Positions 18,964 through 27,580 of a DNA stretch of 64,000 nt are shown piece after piece. The stretch is from Candidatus Nitrospira nitrosa (GTDB lineage: Bacteria > Nitrospirota > Nitrospiria > Nitrospirales > Nitrospiraceae). A program made the translations under genes and the position numbers. Within the stretch, counting starts at the first letter, position 1. Every line of letters begins with the position of its first letter. The stretch covers positions 372,001 through 436,000 of the forward strand of contig NZ_CZQA01000008.1 of the NCBI RefSeq assembly GCF_001458735.1, read 5' to 3'. A model generated the notes under the pieces. The model was not told where the DNA came from, did not search any database, and saw nothing but the letters and a program-made list of their open reading frames with translations.

Positions 18964-18966
18964 AGG

Positions 18967-19503
18967 CTACGTCGTTACTGGTCGCGCAGCGACCGGTCGT
19001 CGTCGAGTCGATGAACCGGGACCAGCAGGCTGCCCTAAGGCCTTCACGCGCTGCATCACCTTCACCATCTCGATCGCAGATTGTGCCGCCGCACCGCCAC
19101 GGTTGAATCGCTTCGGGTCCGCACGCTCCTCAGCCTGCGCCACCGTCTCCGTAGTTAGCACGCCAAAAATGATCGGCACCTCCGTCTCCATCGCGGCCTG
19201 GCCGATCCCACGGCTGACTTCCGAGCAAATGTAATCAAAATGGGGAGTGTCGCCTCGGATCACGGCGCCTAGGCAAATGACTGCATCAAAGCGGTTCGCC
19301 TGTGCCATCGTCCGAGCAACCAGGGGAATCTCAAACGCTCCCGGCACACGCACAATCTCGAGATCCTCCGTGCGAACGCCATGGTCGATGAGGGTCGCGA
19401 CACAAGCATCCAGCAATCTGCTCGTGATTTGCTTGTTAAACTTCGCCGCAACAATGCCGATTTGCAACCCCGTCGCGGATCGCCCTGTTCGTCTAACCTT
19501 CAT
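18967..19503 (-). CDS. ribH: 6,7-dimethyl-8-ribityllumazine synthase
   Basis: Lumazine synthase carries out the penultimate step of riboflavin synthesis. Motifs include GIVAAKFNKQITSRLLDAC, the substrate loop VRVPGAFEIPLVA, CLGAVIRGDTPHFDYICSEV and FGVLTTETVAQAEERA. At 178 residues it is slightly longer than usual because of a basic C-terminal tail (STRRRPVAARPVTT). It lies between ribBA and nusB. Confidence 0.95.
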   Translation of the reverse strand: MKVRRTGRSATGLQIGIVAAKFNKQITSRLLDACVATLIDHGVRTEDLEIVRVPGAFEIPLVARTMAQANRFDAVICLGAVIRGDTPHFDYICSEVSRGIGQAAMETEVPIIFGVLTTETVAQAEERADPKRFNRGGAAAQSAIEMVKVMQRVKALGQPAGPGSSTRRRPVAARPVTT

Positions 19504-19532
19504 CGTGTATCACCGTGTCCTGACATGGTACG

Positions 19533-20741
19533 TCAGACCTTCTTCAGCAAATGCCCGAGCTTTGCCTTTTTCGTCCGAAGATACCGAACATTGGCTGCAC
19601 GGGGAGCAATCTCAATAGGAACACGTTCGACGACCTTGAGGCCATAGCCTTCGATCCCGATGATCTTTCTCGGGTTATTCGTAATCAACCGAATTTGCTG
19701 GAGACCAAGGTTCGCCAAGATTTGTGCGCCGACACCATAGTCACGGAGATCGGCCTTGAACCCCAGCTGCAGATTGGCTTCAACGGTGTCACTGCCTCGA
19801 TCTTGCAAACCATAGGCCTTAATCTTGTTAAGCAGCCCAATGCCTCGGCCCTCCTGATTCAAATACAAGAGGACGCCTCGGCCTTCCTTCTGAATAATCT
19901 CCATCGCGGAATGGAGTTGCTCACGACAATCGCACCGCAGCGATCCCAGCGCATCAGCGGTCAGACATCCGGAATGGACGCGAACCAGCGTCGGCGTCCC
20001 GCCCTCGACCCGTCCCTTGACCAATGCAATGTGAGTCACTCCGTCGATTTGATTTTCGAAGGCGACCGCCTCGAATTCTCCAAACATGGTCGGCAGCCGT
20101 GCACTCGTCACCCGTTTCACAAAGGTTTCCCGATGCATACGGTACTCGATCAAGGCCTTGACCGTCACCATCTTCAGCTTATGAGCCTTGGCAAATTTCG
20201 CCAACTCAGGCACCCGAGCCATCGTGCCATCAGCATTCATAATCTCGCAGATCACTCCGGCAGGCTTGAGCCCGGCCAATCGGGCCAGATCAACCGAGCC
20301 TTCCGTTTGTCCGGCACGCCGAAGCACACCACCTGTTTGCGCCTTGAGCGGGAACACGTGTCCGGGCCGAGCGAGATCCCTCGGTTTACATTTTGAGTCG
20401 ATCGCCACATGAATCGTCGTCGCCCGATCGGCGGCAGAAATGCCGGTCGTAATGTCTTTACGCGCATCGATCGAGACGGTGAACGCGGTCCCGAATGTAG
20501 CGGTATTCTCTGCCGCTTGCTGAGGCAACTGCAATTCTTCCACCCGTTCAGGGGTCAGTGCCAAACAAATCAGTCCACGGGCATGCTTCGCCATGAAATT
20601 GATCGCCTGCGGCGTGACCTTTTCCGCAGCGATGACGAGATCACCCTCATTCTCGCGGTCTTCGTCGTCAACGAGGATGATAAACTTCCCCTTCTTGATA
20701 TCACGGATCGCGTCTTGAATATGATTGAACGGACTAGGCAT
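19533..20741 (-). CDS. ribBA: Bifunctional DHBP synthase / GTP cyclohydrolase II
   Basis: The N-terminal half makes 3,4-dihydroxy-2-butanone 4-phosphate ([51 protein letters not shown], given in part). The C-terminal half is GTP cyclohydrolase II, with the zinc ligands in [17 protein letters not shown] and the [17 protein letters not shown] loop. At 402 residues it is full length. It leads the riboflavin/purine run. No FMN riboswitch fold was recognised in the 76 bases upstream. Confidence 0.96.
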   Translation of the reverse strand: MPSPFNHIQDAIRDIKKGKFIILVDDEDRENEGDLVIAAEKVTPQAINFMAKHARGLICLALTPERVEELQLPQQAAENTATFGTAFTVSIDARKDITTGISAADRATTIHVAIDSKCKPRDLARPGHVFPLKAQTGGVLRRAGQTEGSVDLARLAGLKPAGVICEIMNADGTMARVPELAKFAKAHKLKMVTVKALIEYRMHRETFVKRVTSARLPTMFGEFEAVAFENQIDGVTHIALVKGRVEGGTPTLVRVHSGCLTADALGSLRCDCREQLHSAMEIIQKEGRGVLLYLNQEGRGIGLLNKIKAYGLQDRGSDTVEANLQLGFKADLRDYGVGAQILANLGLQQIRLITNNPRKIIGIEGYGLKVVERVPIEIAPRAANVRYLRTKKAKLGHLLKKV

Positions 20742-20817
20742 AAGGTACCCAATCTAGCATTTCAGACCGAACCTTGAATATGATTTTTTTGCTGGTCGTT
20801 TGACTTCACGGAGATGT

Positions 20818-22020
20818 TCAGGAAGGAAGATTCACCGGGGACGATCCATTCGGACGCAGTGCCGCTATCACGGTTCCCCATGCACAGACCGCAAGGCCGG
20901 CAAACAGCCAAAACCCTACCTCGTAGCTCCCTGAGAGTTCTCTCATCGTGCCGATCAGAATCGGCACGACAAATCCACCAACAGCACCTGCCGCACCGAC
21001 CACACCCGAAACCAATCCGATGTCTCGGGGCAACCATTCGGCCACGAGCTGAAAGACCACGCCGTTGCCGAATCCCATTGCCGCCGTCGCGATCACCATC
21101 ATCACCACAGCCATCGTGTACGAAGGACTGACCACCGCCACCACTGCCCCGGCAATTATAGGCATCACATAGTAGAGCGTCCGTACCCCCCCGTGCTGAT
21201 CCGCCACAAAACCGCCGACCGGCCGGATCGCGCTTCCCACGAGCCCGCAGAAGGCTGCAAGCGTTCCAGCTTGAATCGCATCGACATGGTAGACATCATG
21301 CAGCAAGAGCGGCAGGAGGCTGCACAACCCCACAAAGCCACCGAACGTGATCGCATAAAGGAAACAGAGCCAATAGGCCGACCGCCGGCGAATCAACTGC
21401 GCCGCCTGATGCCACCATGCCACGACATCAGAAGAAGGATCCGGCGTGGTTCGTGGGACCGTGACCACAAATCCGACCGTCGCCACGGCCACCACGCAGG
21501 CCATGAGCCCACAGATCTGATGCCAATTCATGGCGATAGCCCAGCGCGGGGCCAAGAAGAAAATCAGCACGGTGCCGACATTCCCCGATGCGACCAAGCC
21601 AAGCACCAGTCCCTGCGCCGACGGTGGATAGGCTCGACTGGCAATCGGCAAGGCCACCGCAAAACTCGCTCCAGCTACACCCAGACCGACCGAAAAGACT
21701 TGTAGTGCCCCATACTCCATGACGCCAAGCCAGCCCCAGACCAACACCAGAAGCTCGACGAGGAGAATGACCAGCGCCGTGGGCCATGCACCGAGCCGAT
21801 CCGCGCTCCAGCCGGCGATAATCCGTAAGACCGCCCCGCCGAGTAACGGCAGAGACACCAGCCAGGCAATCTCCGCATCGCTCAGCTGCAGAGCCGTCGC
21901 CAGCGGAACACTCATCGCGCCGACGAGCAGCCAGACCATGAAACTGACCATGAGGTGGAGCCACGCCCCCACCAGCGAGGGCCAATGGCCACTCCGCACA
22001 CTGTGCCAAATCGTGAGCAC
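20818..22020 (-). CDS. NarK-like MFS nitrate/nitrite transporter
   Basis: The 400-residue product has about 12 hydrophobic segments and MFS motif A variants (RIIAGWSADRLGAWP; RPVGGFVADQHGG). Gly-rich segments GLVASGNVGTVLIFFLAPRWA and FGNGVVFQLVAEWLPRDIG lie where NNP-family nitrate/nitrite porters have their nitrate signatures, so NarK-like transport is the best guess; substrate and direction are not proven. I place the start at GTG 22020, which has GGGAGG six bases upstream. The longer frame start, TTG 22047, overlaps the -10 element and is unlikely. A nitrite oxidiser would need such porters for nitrogen assimilation or export. Confidence 0.75.
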   Translation of the reverse strand: MLTIWHSVRSGHWPSLVGAWLHLMVSFMVWLLVGAMSVPLATALQLSDAEIAWLVSLPLLGGAVLRIIAGWSADRLGAWPTALVILLVELLVLVWGWLGVMEYGALQVFSVGLGVAGASFAVALPIASRAYPPSAQGLVLGLVASGNVGTVLIFFLAPRWAIAMNWHQICGLMACVVAVATVGFVVTVPRTTPDPSSDVVAWWHQAAQLIRRRSAYWLCFLYAITFGGFVGLCSLLPLLLHDVYHVDAIQAGTLAAFCGLVGSAIRPVGGFVADQHGGVRTLYYVMPIIAGAVVAVVSPSYTMAVVMMVIATAAMGFGNGVVFQLVAEWLPRDIGLVSGVVGAAGAVGGFVVPILIGTMRELSGSYEVGFWLFAGLAVCAWGTVIAALRPNGSSPVNLPS

Positions 22021-22045
22021 TCCCTGCCTCCCAAGTAAAAAGTGC

Positions 22046-22075
22046 AATATAGGAGAGCGCTATTCCCGGGCGCAA
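22046..22075 (-). promoter_or_regulatory. Sigma-70-type promoter of the NarK-like gene
   Basis: On the minus strand -35 TTGCGC (22075-22070), an 18-base spacer and -10 TATATT (22051-22046) lie just upstream of the GTG start at 22020. The rest of the gap back to the repeat at 22321 shows a 10-base palindrome (ATTGCGCAAT near 22125) and nothing else I can name. Confidence 0.5.
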
Positions 22076-22320
22076 GAGATGCACGTCCTGTCTTGATCGA
22101 GTTCTCGCGGCGAAGAGAGTGGCGCATTGCGCAATACCGTCATCGTTCGGGCCAAGTCGCCGCTCATCTGGGCGTGCATACATGCACCTACGACGGTAGT
22201 CCATGTGTAGGCCAAGTTGGTCAGAGTCACCTATGTGTGGGTTGGGAGGAGGATCGTTACAGAAGTTAGAAACGTATCACGCGCGTCGTTCAAGACCCAT
22301 CAATACGCACGCCCCCGTCG

Positions 22321-22540
22321 ACCTAGCCCGCATTATTCATGACGGTTCGTCACGAAACCGACAAGACGCCTTGCGAGACGGGCACGCGGAGGCCCGAGGG
22401 ACCAAGGCGTACTTGAACAGTACGTCGAGGTCGCGAGGGACGAGCCTGCCCGCCTGGCCGCCGCACACGCGCAACCAGGCTTGTCGCAGCAGCGTCTTGG
22501 CGGTTGCAGTAGAAGTGTTCATGAATAATGCGGGCTAGGT
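22321..22540. mobile_element. 220-bp MITE-like element with perfect 22-bp terminal inverted repeats
   Basis: The ends are exact inverted copies of each other: 22321-22342 begins ACCTAGCCCGCATTATTC and 22519-22540 is its complement. Inside the ends the similarity continues imperfectly for about 40 more bases on both arms (blocks such as AACCG-CAAGACGC), so the whole element could fold into a long hairpin with a GC-rich centre containing the small palindrome GTACT-TGAAC-AGTAC. No transposase is encoded, and the short frames inside look accidental. A candidate duplicated target is not obvious. The right end overlaps the hepT stop codon. A non-autonomous transposon (MITE) or large REP-type repeat is the best description. 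Confidence 0.7.
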
Positions 22541-22948
22541 GCACACTTTCACAATGGTCGATGAGAAGACCCGGAAGTCATCCAACTGCGTGGTAATGAT
22601 GGAATGGACGACGTCAAGATTAAGGTGGGTATATTCATGAATCGCCACGTTGCGAAAACCGACCATCCGCTGCATGCGAAGTGCGAGGTCGGCGGGGAGC
22701 AGCCCCCCGGCTTGCAGGAGAGCATAGGCATCACGGCTGTCTTGAGGCACACCGAGCTTGCGTGTGCTGACCACATACATGGCAAGATCGATGGCTGTTT
22801 CACAGGCCCGCTGCAAATTGAGGATGATGGCATCCTGCTTCGTCTGATTCTCGATCAGGTTTTGCTCGTTCCCGGCATATTCGTCTTGAATGCGCCGAAG
22901 GCACCGCTCAATGCTGGCAGCCTTGTTGATGACCACATCGTCAGCCAT
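22535..22948 (-). CDS. hepT: HepT-like HEPN-domain toxin (type VII TA)
   Basis: The 137-residue all-helical protein carries RNVAIHEY at 99-106, exactly the RX4HXY motif of HEPN RNases of the HepT group; Arg99 and His104 would be catalytic. In characterised pairs the antitoxin MntA adds AMP to the motif Tyr (here Tyr106). ATG 22948 overlaps the mntA stop by 8 bases; a GTG at 22960 is less likely. The TAG stop (22537-22535) lies inside the terminal repeat of the MITE-like element, so the natural C-terminus may have been altered by the insertion. Confidence 0.9.
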   Translation of the reverse strand: MADDVVINKAASIERCLRRIQDEYAGNEQNLIENQTKQDAIILNLQRACETAIDLAMYVVSTRKLGVPQDSRDAYALLQAGGLLPADLALRMQRMVGFRNVAIHEYTHLNLDVVHSIITTQLDDFRVFSSTIVKVCT

Positions 22949-23336
22949 ACACCAACCCACGCTTAGTAATCCCCTTCAGAAGCTCCCGCCGTTCTTCATT
23001 CAGCCTGGCATAATCGGAGTAGACGTACATTTCGAAGACTCGACGCGCACCCTCGTCTTCCGCGGTGAGGCAGGTACCTGTGGAGAGGATCTGCATCCGC
23101 ATGACCGTTGAGGCGGAGCGAAGATCGACCAGATCGATGTCCCGATGGAACTGAATCGCCAAGTCCTGGGCCAATTCGAAACGGCACAGTTCCGACACCA
23201 CCCCTCGTGAAAGGAAGGCCAGATCGATATCACTATCGGGACGAACCGTATCGCGCGTTGTTGAGCCAAACCGATACAACGCAATCAGGTCAGGAAGCGC
23301 CTTACGGATATAGGCAACTAATGCTGAGTCGGTCAT
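22941..23336 (-). CDS. mntA: MntA-like minimal nucleotidyltransferase antitoxin
   Basis: The 131-residue protein has FGSTTRDTVRPDSDIDLAF near residues 23-41. This matches GSX10DXD, the active-site signature of MNT nucleotidyltransferases, with Gly24, Ser25, Asp36 and Asp38. In HepT-MntA systems this enzyme AMPylates the HEPN toxin and so neutralises it. It is the upstream gene of the pair and overlaps hepT by 8 bases, which favours coupled synthesis of the antitoxin first. ATG 23336 lacks a strong ribosome binding site. Confidence 0.9.
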   Translation of the reverse strand: MTDSALVAYIRKALPDLIALYRFGSTTRDTVRPDSDIDLAFLSRGVVSELCRFELAQDLAIQFHRDIDLVDLRSASTVMRMQILSTGTCLTAEDEGARRVFEMYVYSDYARLNEERRELLKGITKRGLVYG

Positions 23337-23363
23337 AGCAATATGCGGGACGGTGATGAACTC

Positions 23364-23392
23364 AGGCTACTGGTTCGATCCAGCCCTGTCAA
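23364..23392 (-). promoter_or_regulatory. Sigma-70-type promoter of mntA-hepT
   Basis: Minus strand: -35 TTGACA (23392-23387), 17-base spacer, -10 TAGCCT (23369-23364), with the mntA ATG 28 bases downstream. The -35 is perfect. The same TTGACA-N17-TAGCCT pair occurs before the lipoprotein gene at 32535. Confidence 0.6.
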
Positions 23393-23778
23393 TCGAAAGG
23401 CAGGGACCCGCGATCGGAAGATGCCCCATGCAGAAACCCTCCGTCATGACCTTGGCCCTATTGCGAATGACGGCCAATAGTCGCTTCTCACAATTCCTCA
23501 GGTCTCAAACACCCACAACCTCCCCTCTTCAGCGAGACACTCCACCTCATATAGGGGATTCTCTTTGATTCGCGCAAGAGACGCCTGCCCTGTTATAGAG
23601 ACACTCCACATCATGCACCTGATCTCGGAAATGCAGAGCCGACGCTGCCCCCCGACAAGACGAAAATCTCGTCAGATTCACACCGCATCGACCGCTCCTC
23701 AAACCTCAGCCATCCAACCTCCGGCTCTTCCGCAAGATACACTTTGGGCGGCTCATTTCTGCTATAGTCACGCTCGCG
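23393..23778. other. Intergenic region upstream of rpoH-like gene
   Basis: About 390 bases with no convincing gene. A near-repeat of GAGACACTCCACCTCAT / GAGACACTCCACATCAT lies near 23535 and 23600. An extended -10 (TGCTATAGT, 23760-23768) lies immediately before the sigma-factor ATG at 23779, which would give an almost leaderless mRNA. No ribosome binding site precedes that ATG. Confidence 0.35.
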
Positions 23779-24783
23779 ATGAGTGACCAGGACCAGGTAC
23801 AAGACGAGTCGAGCGACACCCTAGAGCCAGAAATCATCGAGCCCCCAGATGACAGGGAGATCGAGGCCGACGCCGCGTCACTGGTATTGGATATCCCTGC
23901 CTCCGGGAGCTCCCAGCCCGTCGACAGCACCGCCGTGGTGCCGGTCACCGCACTGCAACAGTACCTCGCGGAAGTCCGCCGTCACCCTTATCTTTCAAAA
24001 GAAGAAGAGCTGCAGCTCTTTCAGGAATACCAGACGCACGGCAGCCGGGAAGCAGCGGTCAAACTCATCATGGCGAACCTACGGGTCTCCGTCTCGATTG
24101 CCGCCGAGTACCTCCATACCGGCGCCGACCATATGGACCTGATCCAGGAGGGAAACGTCGGCCTGATGCAAGCCATCAAAAAATTCGACCCCTCCAAGAA
24201 CGTCCGCTTCTATGCGTATGCCGCCTGGTGGTCACGAGCCTATATTCTCCGATACCTCCTGCACACCTTCCGGCTGGTGAAGGTCGGTACGACGCAGGAT
24301 CAGCGGAAACTGTTCTACAACCTCAAGAAAGAAAAAGCGAAGCTCGAACGAGAAGGCTTCTCACCCGACACGAAATTACTCGCTGATCGCTTGAACGTGC
24401 GTGAGCGCGACGTGGTGGAAATGGATCAGCGTCTCGGAAACTGGGAACTGTCGCTCGACCAACCGATCGGAGAGGACCAGGAACACACCCTGCTCGACGT
24501 CTTGCCGTCCCACCACGAACCAGCTGACGAACAACTCGCCGATCATCAGTTGAAGACCCTCTTTCGGGCCAAACTCGCGGAGTTCATCCACACACTGGAA
24601 GAACGAGACGAAGACATTTTGAGAAATCGCATTTTGTCAGACCATCCCCTGACCTTGGATGACCTCGGCGAGAAGTACGGCATCACAAAGGAACGGACCC
24701 GCCAATTGGAGGCACGCATCATCAAACGTCTTCGTGACTTCATGAAGAAAGACATCAAAGATTTCGACCACCTCCGGTCATAA
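23779..24783 (+). CDS. rpoH: RpoH-type (sigma-32-like) RNA polymerase sigma factor
   Basis: The 334-residue protein has sigma-70-family region 1.2 (VTALQQYLAEVRRHPYLSKEEE), region 2 (DLIQEGNVGLMQAIKKFDPSKNVRFYAYAAWW, given in part) and region 4 with a helix-turn-helix (TLDDLGEKYGITKERTRQLE). The segment QDQRKLFYNLKKEK near 173-186 corresponds to the RpoH box that distinguishes heat-shock sigma factors. About 55 acidic residues precede region 1.2, a longer N-terminus than E. coli RpoH. groES-groEL follow 258 bases downstream on the same strand, which fits a heat-shock role. No Shine-Dalgarno is visible. Confidence 0.85.
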   Translation: MSDQDQVQDESSDTLEPEIIEPPDDREIEADAASLVLDIPASGSSQPVDSTAVVPVTALQQYLAEVRRHPYLSKEEELQLFQEYQTHGSREAAVKLIMANLRVSVSIAAEYLHTGADHMDLIQEGNVGLMQAIKKFDPSKNVRFYAYAAWWSRAYILRYLLHTFRLVKVGTTQDQRKLFYNLKKEKAKLEREGFSPDTKLLADRLNVRERDVVEMDQRLGNWELSLDQPIGEDQEHTLLDVLPSHHEPADEQLADHQLKTLFRAKLAEFIHTLEERDEDILRNRILSDHPLTLDDLGEKYGITKERTRQLEARIIKRLRDFMKKDIKDFDHLRS

Positions 24784-24867
24784 TACCCTGGGCCATTCCG
24801 CCCTACTCCCCTCGCCCAAATAGACATAGAGTATTGATATCCCGATGAGTTATGATGCGCGCGTATC

Positions 24868-24941
24868 AGAGGGGAGAGGAGTGCCTGGGCGATAAAAAAC
24901 CTCGACTCCCCTCTTGACTTGGGTCAACAAAGGGCTATCTC
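24868..24941 (+). promoter_or_regulatory. groESL control region: inverted repeats and promoter
   Basis: A perfect 9-base inverted repeat (AGAGGGGAG at 24868-24876 and CTCCCCTCT at 24906-24914) is followed by -35 TTGACT (24914-24919), a 16-base spacer and -10-like TATCTC (24936-24941). The -35 is part of a second palindrome, TTGAC-TTGG-GTCAA (24914-24927), a possible operator. No CIRCE sequence (TTAGCACTC-N9-GAGTGCTAA) is present, so HrcA control is not supported. RpoH-dependent transcription is possible but unproven. Confidence 0.45.
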
Positions 24942-25041
24942 CACACCAGTTGAAAGACTGCTGGGATCGTAAGCGAGTTCAGCTCAATTCCCAAACCGTC
25001 AACATCTAACGCGTTCACTTTCATCAGGAGGAGGTTCTGCT

Positions 25042-25341
25042 ATGGGTACCGCTGAGAAGGAAAAGAAGAATATCGCCAAGGGTTTCCAACCCCTGGGCGA
25101 GCGAGTGTTTGTCACCTATACCGAAGAATTGGAACGGACTGCCGGCGGAATTTATGTGCCGGATTCGGCAAAAGAGAAGCCGCAACGGGGAGTCGTGCAA
25201 GCGGTCGGCAAGAAGGTGGAAAACGTCAAGGTCGGCGATCACGTCTTGTTCGACAAATATTCCGGCAGCAAGCTTCGCATTGAGGATGAAGAGTGCTTGA
25301 TCCTCAAGGAAGAAGACATCCTTGGGATCTTTACGGCATAA
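25042..25341 (+). CDS. groES: Co-chaperonin GroES
   Basis: GroES caps the GroEL cavity. The 99-residue protein shows PLGERVFVTYTEELERTAGGIYVPDSAKEKPQRG (given in part), with the mobile loop, and ends with the typical YSGSKLRIEDEECLILKEEDILGI pattern. An N-terminal extension of about 13 residues (MGTAEKEKKNIAK) precedes the conserved core. The ribosome binding site AGGAGGAGG is very strong, as expected for an abundant protein. groEL follows 106 bases downstream. Confidence 0.97.
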   Translation: MGTAEKEKKNIAKGFQPLGERVFVTYTEELERTAGGIYVPDSAKEKPQRGVVQAVGKKVENVKVGDHVLFDKYSGSKLRIEDEECLILKEEDILGIFTA

Positions 25342-25426
25342 GGCACGCAGTTGTCACAAGCCGGCAAGTCTTACGGTCGTCTCCAATATCATGGCATGAT
25401 GACGTTTTGACTTTACCAACTCTTAG

Positions 25427-27088
<1,662 letters not shown>

Positions 27089-27145
27089 ATTCAGTACTGA
27101 GTCCTTAGGACTGAGGGCTGAGATAGTAAGGAACTGATGGCGATG

Positions 27146-27175
27146 AAGGGCCCGGTGGGAAACCACCGGGCCCTT
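27146..27175 (+). terminator. Terminator-type hairpin after groEL
   Basis: A perfect 13-bp stem (AAGGGCCCGGTGG / CCACCGGGCCCTT) closes a GAAA tetraloop 57 bases after the groEL stop, followed by CGTGTTTTCGT. It is GC-rich with a short T-rich tail, as expected for an intrinsic terminator. Confidence 0.85.
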
Positions 27176-27217
27176 CGTGTTTTCGTATCCCCTGGAATTC
27201 CATGGGGCCGGAGCTGA

Positions 27218-27400
27218 ATGTTCTCATACTATGTGGATCGCTCTGTGCACAAACGCCTTGAACAATTGACCACGAGGAAGGGGAAGGCAGTGACAGACAT
27301 GGTGAATCAGATATTTAAGAAGAACCTAGAGTGGTGGAGAGCTTGTGGTAGTTTTTTTGCACGGAGGAGATTTATGGCCCGCCAGCCAGCCATTCCTTGA
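27218..27400 (+). CDS. Possible ribbon-helix-helix small protein
   Basis: ATG 27218 is preceded by GGAG at a good distance. The first ~40 of 60 residues (YYVDRSVHKRLEQLTTRKGKAVTDMVNQIFKKNLE, given in part) fit a ribbon-helix-helix DNA-binding pattern: a short strand, then two helices as in CopG/Arc-type antitoxins. The last ~18 residues (CGSFFARRRFMARQPAIP) look like read-through into the antisense of the Sel1 remnant, so the gene may be 3'-damaged. No toxin partner is adjacent. The call is tentative. Confidence 0.35.
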   Translation: MFSYYVDRSVHKRLEQLTTRKGKAVTDMVNQIFKKNLEWWRACGSFFARRRFMARQPAIP

Positions 27401-27539
27401 TCAGCTGTTGCGCCTCGTTAACTTGAGCAGGTGTCATCCGCTTGGTCAGTTCATCACGAAGCTGCTCCCCCTTCTTTTCGTCCTGCTTTGCTCCCAAGCT
27501 GTACCATTTATAGGCCCAGTACATATGAGATGGCAGGAT
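27372..27539 (-). pseudogene. C-terminal remnant of a Sel1-repeat protein
   Basis: Reading the minus strand from about 27539 to the TAA at 27372 gives a segment HMYWAYKWYSLGAKQDEKKG followed by EQLRDELTKRMTPAQVNEA and QQLIKEWLAGGP. This is the usual last repeat and tail of Sel1-like repeat proteins (compare [AM]YMWxxLAAxQG...LRDxLxxxMTPxQxxEAQ). An ATG occurs at 27524, but no complete repeat or signal peptide precedes it; the frame loses homology upstream. It is therefore probably a truncated pseudogene. It lies immediately beyond the glnE-like 3' end. Confidence 0.6.
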
Positions 27540-27580
27540 TGCCTATCGATGGACCTTCTAGCCTCTCAGAGGAGCCTCGT

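Noticed and set aside
20742-20817. FMN riboswitch upstream of ribBA
   Set aside because: The gap is only 76 bases and lacks the conserved RFN sequence blocks.
22343-22518. Short open frames inside the palindromic element
   Set aside because: All are under about 115 codons, overlap on both strands and run through inverted repeats; none has a ribosome binding site or domain pattern.
24784-25041. CIRCE element before groES
   Set aside because: No TTAGCACTC or GAGTGCTAA half-site is present; only unrelated palindromes are seen.
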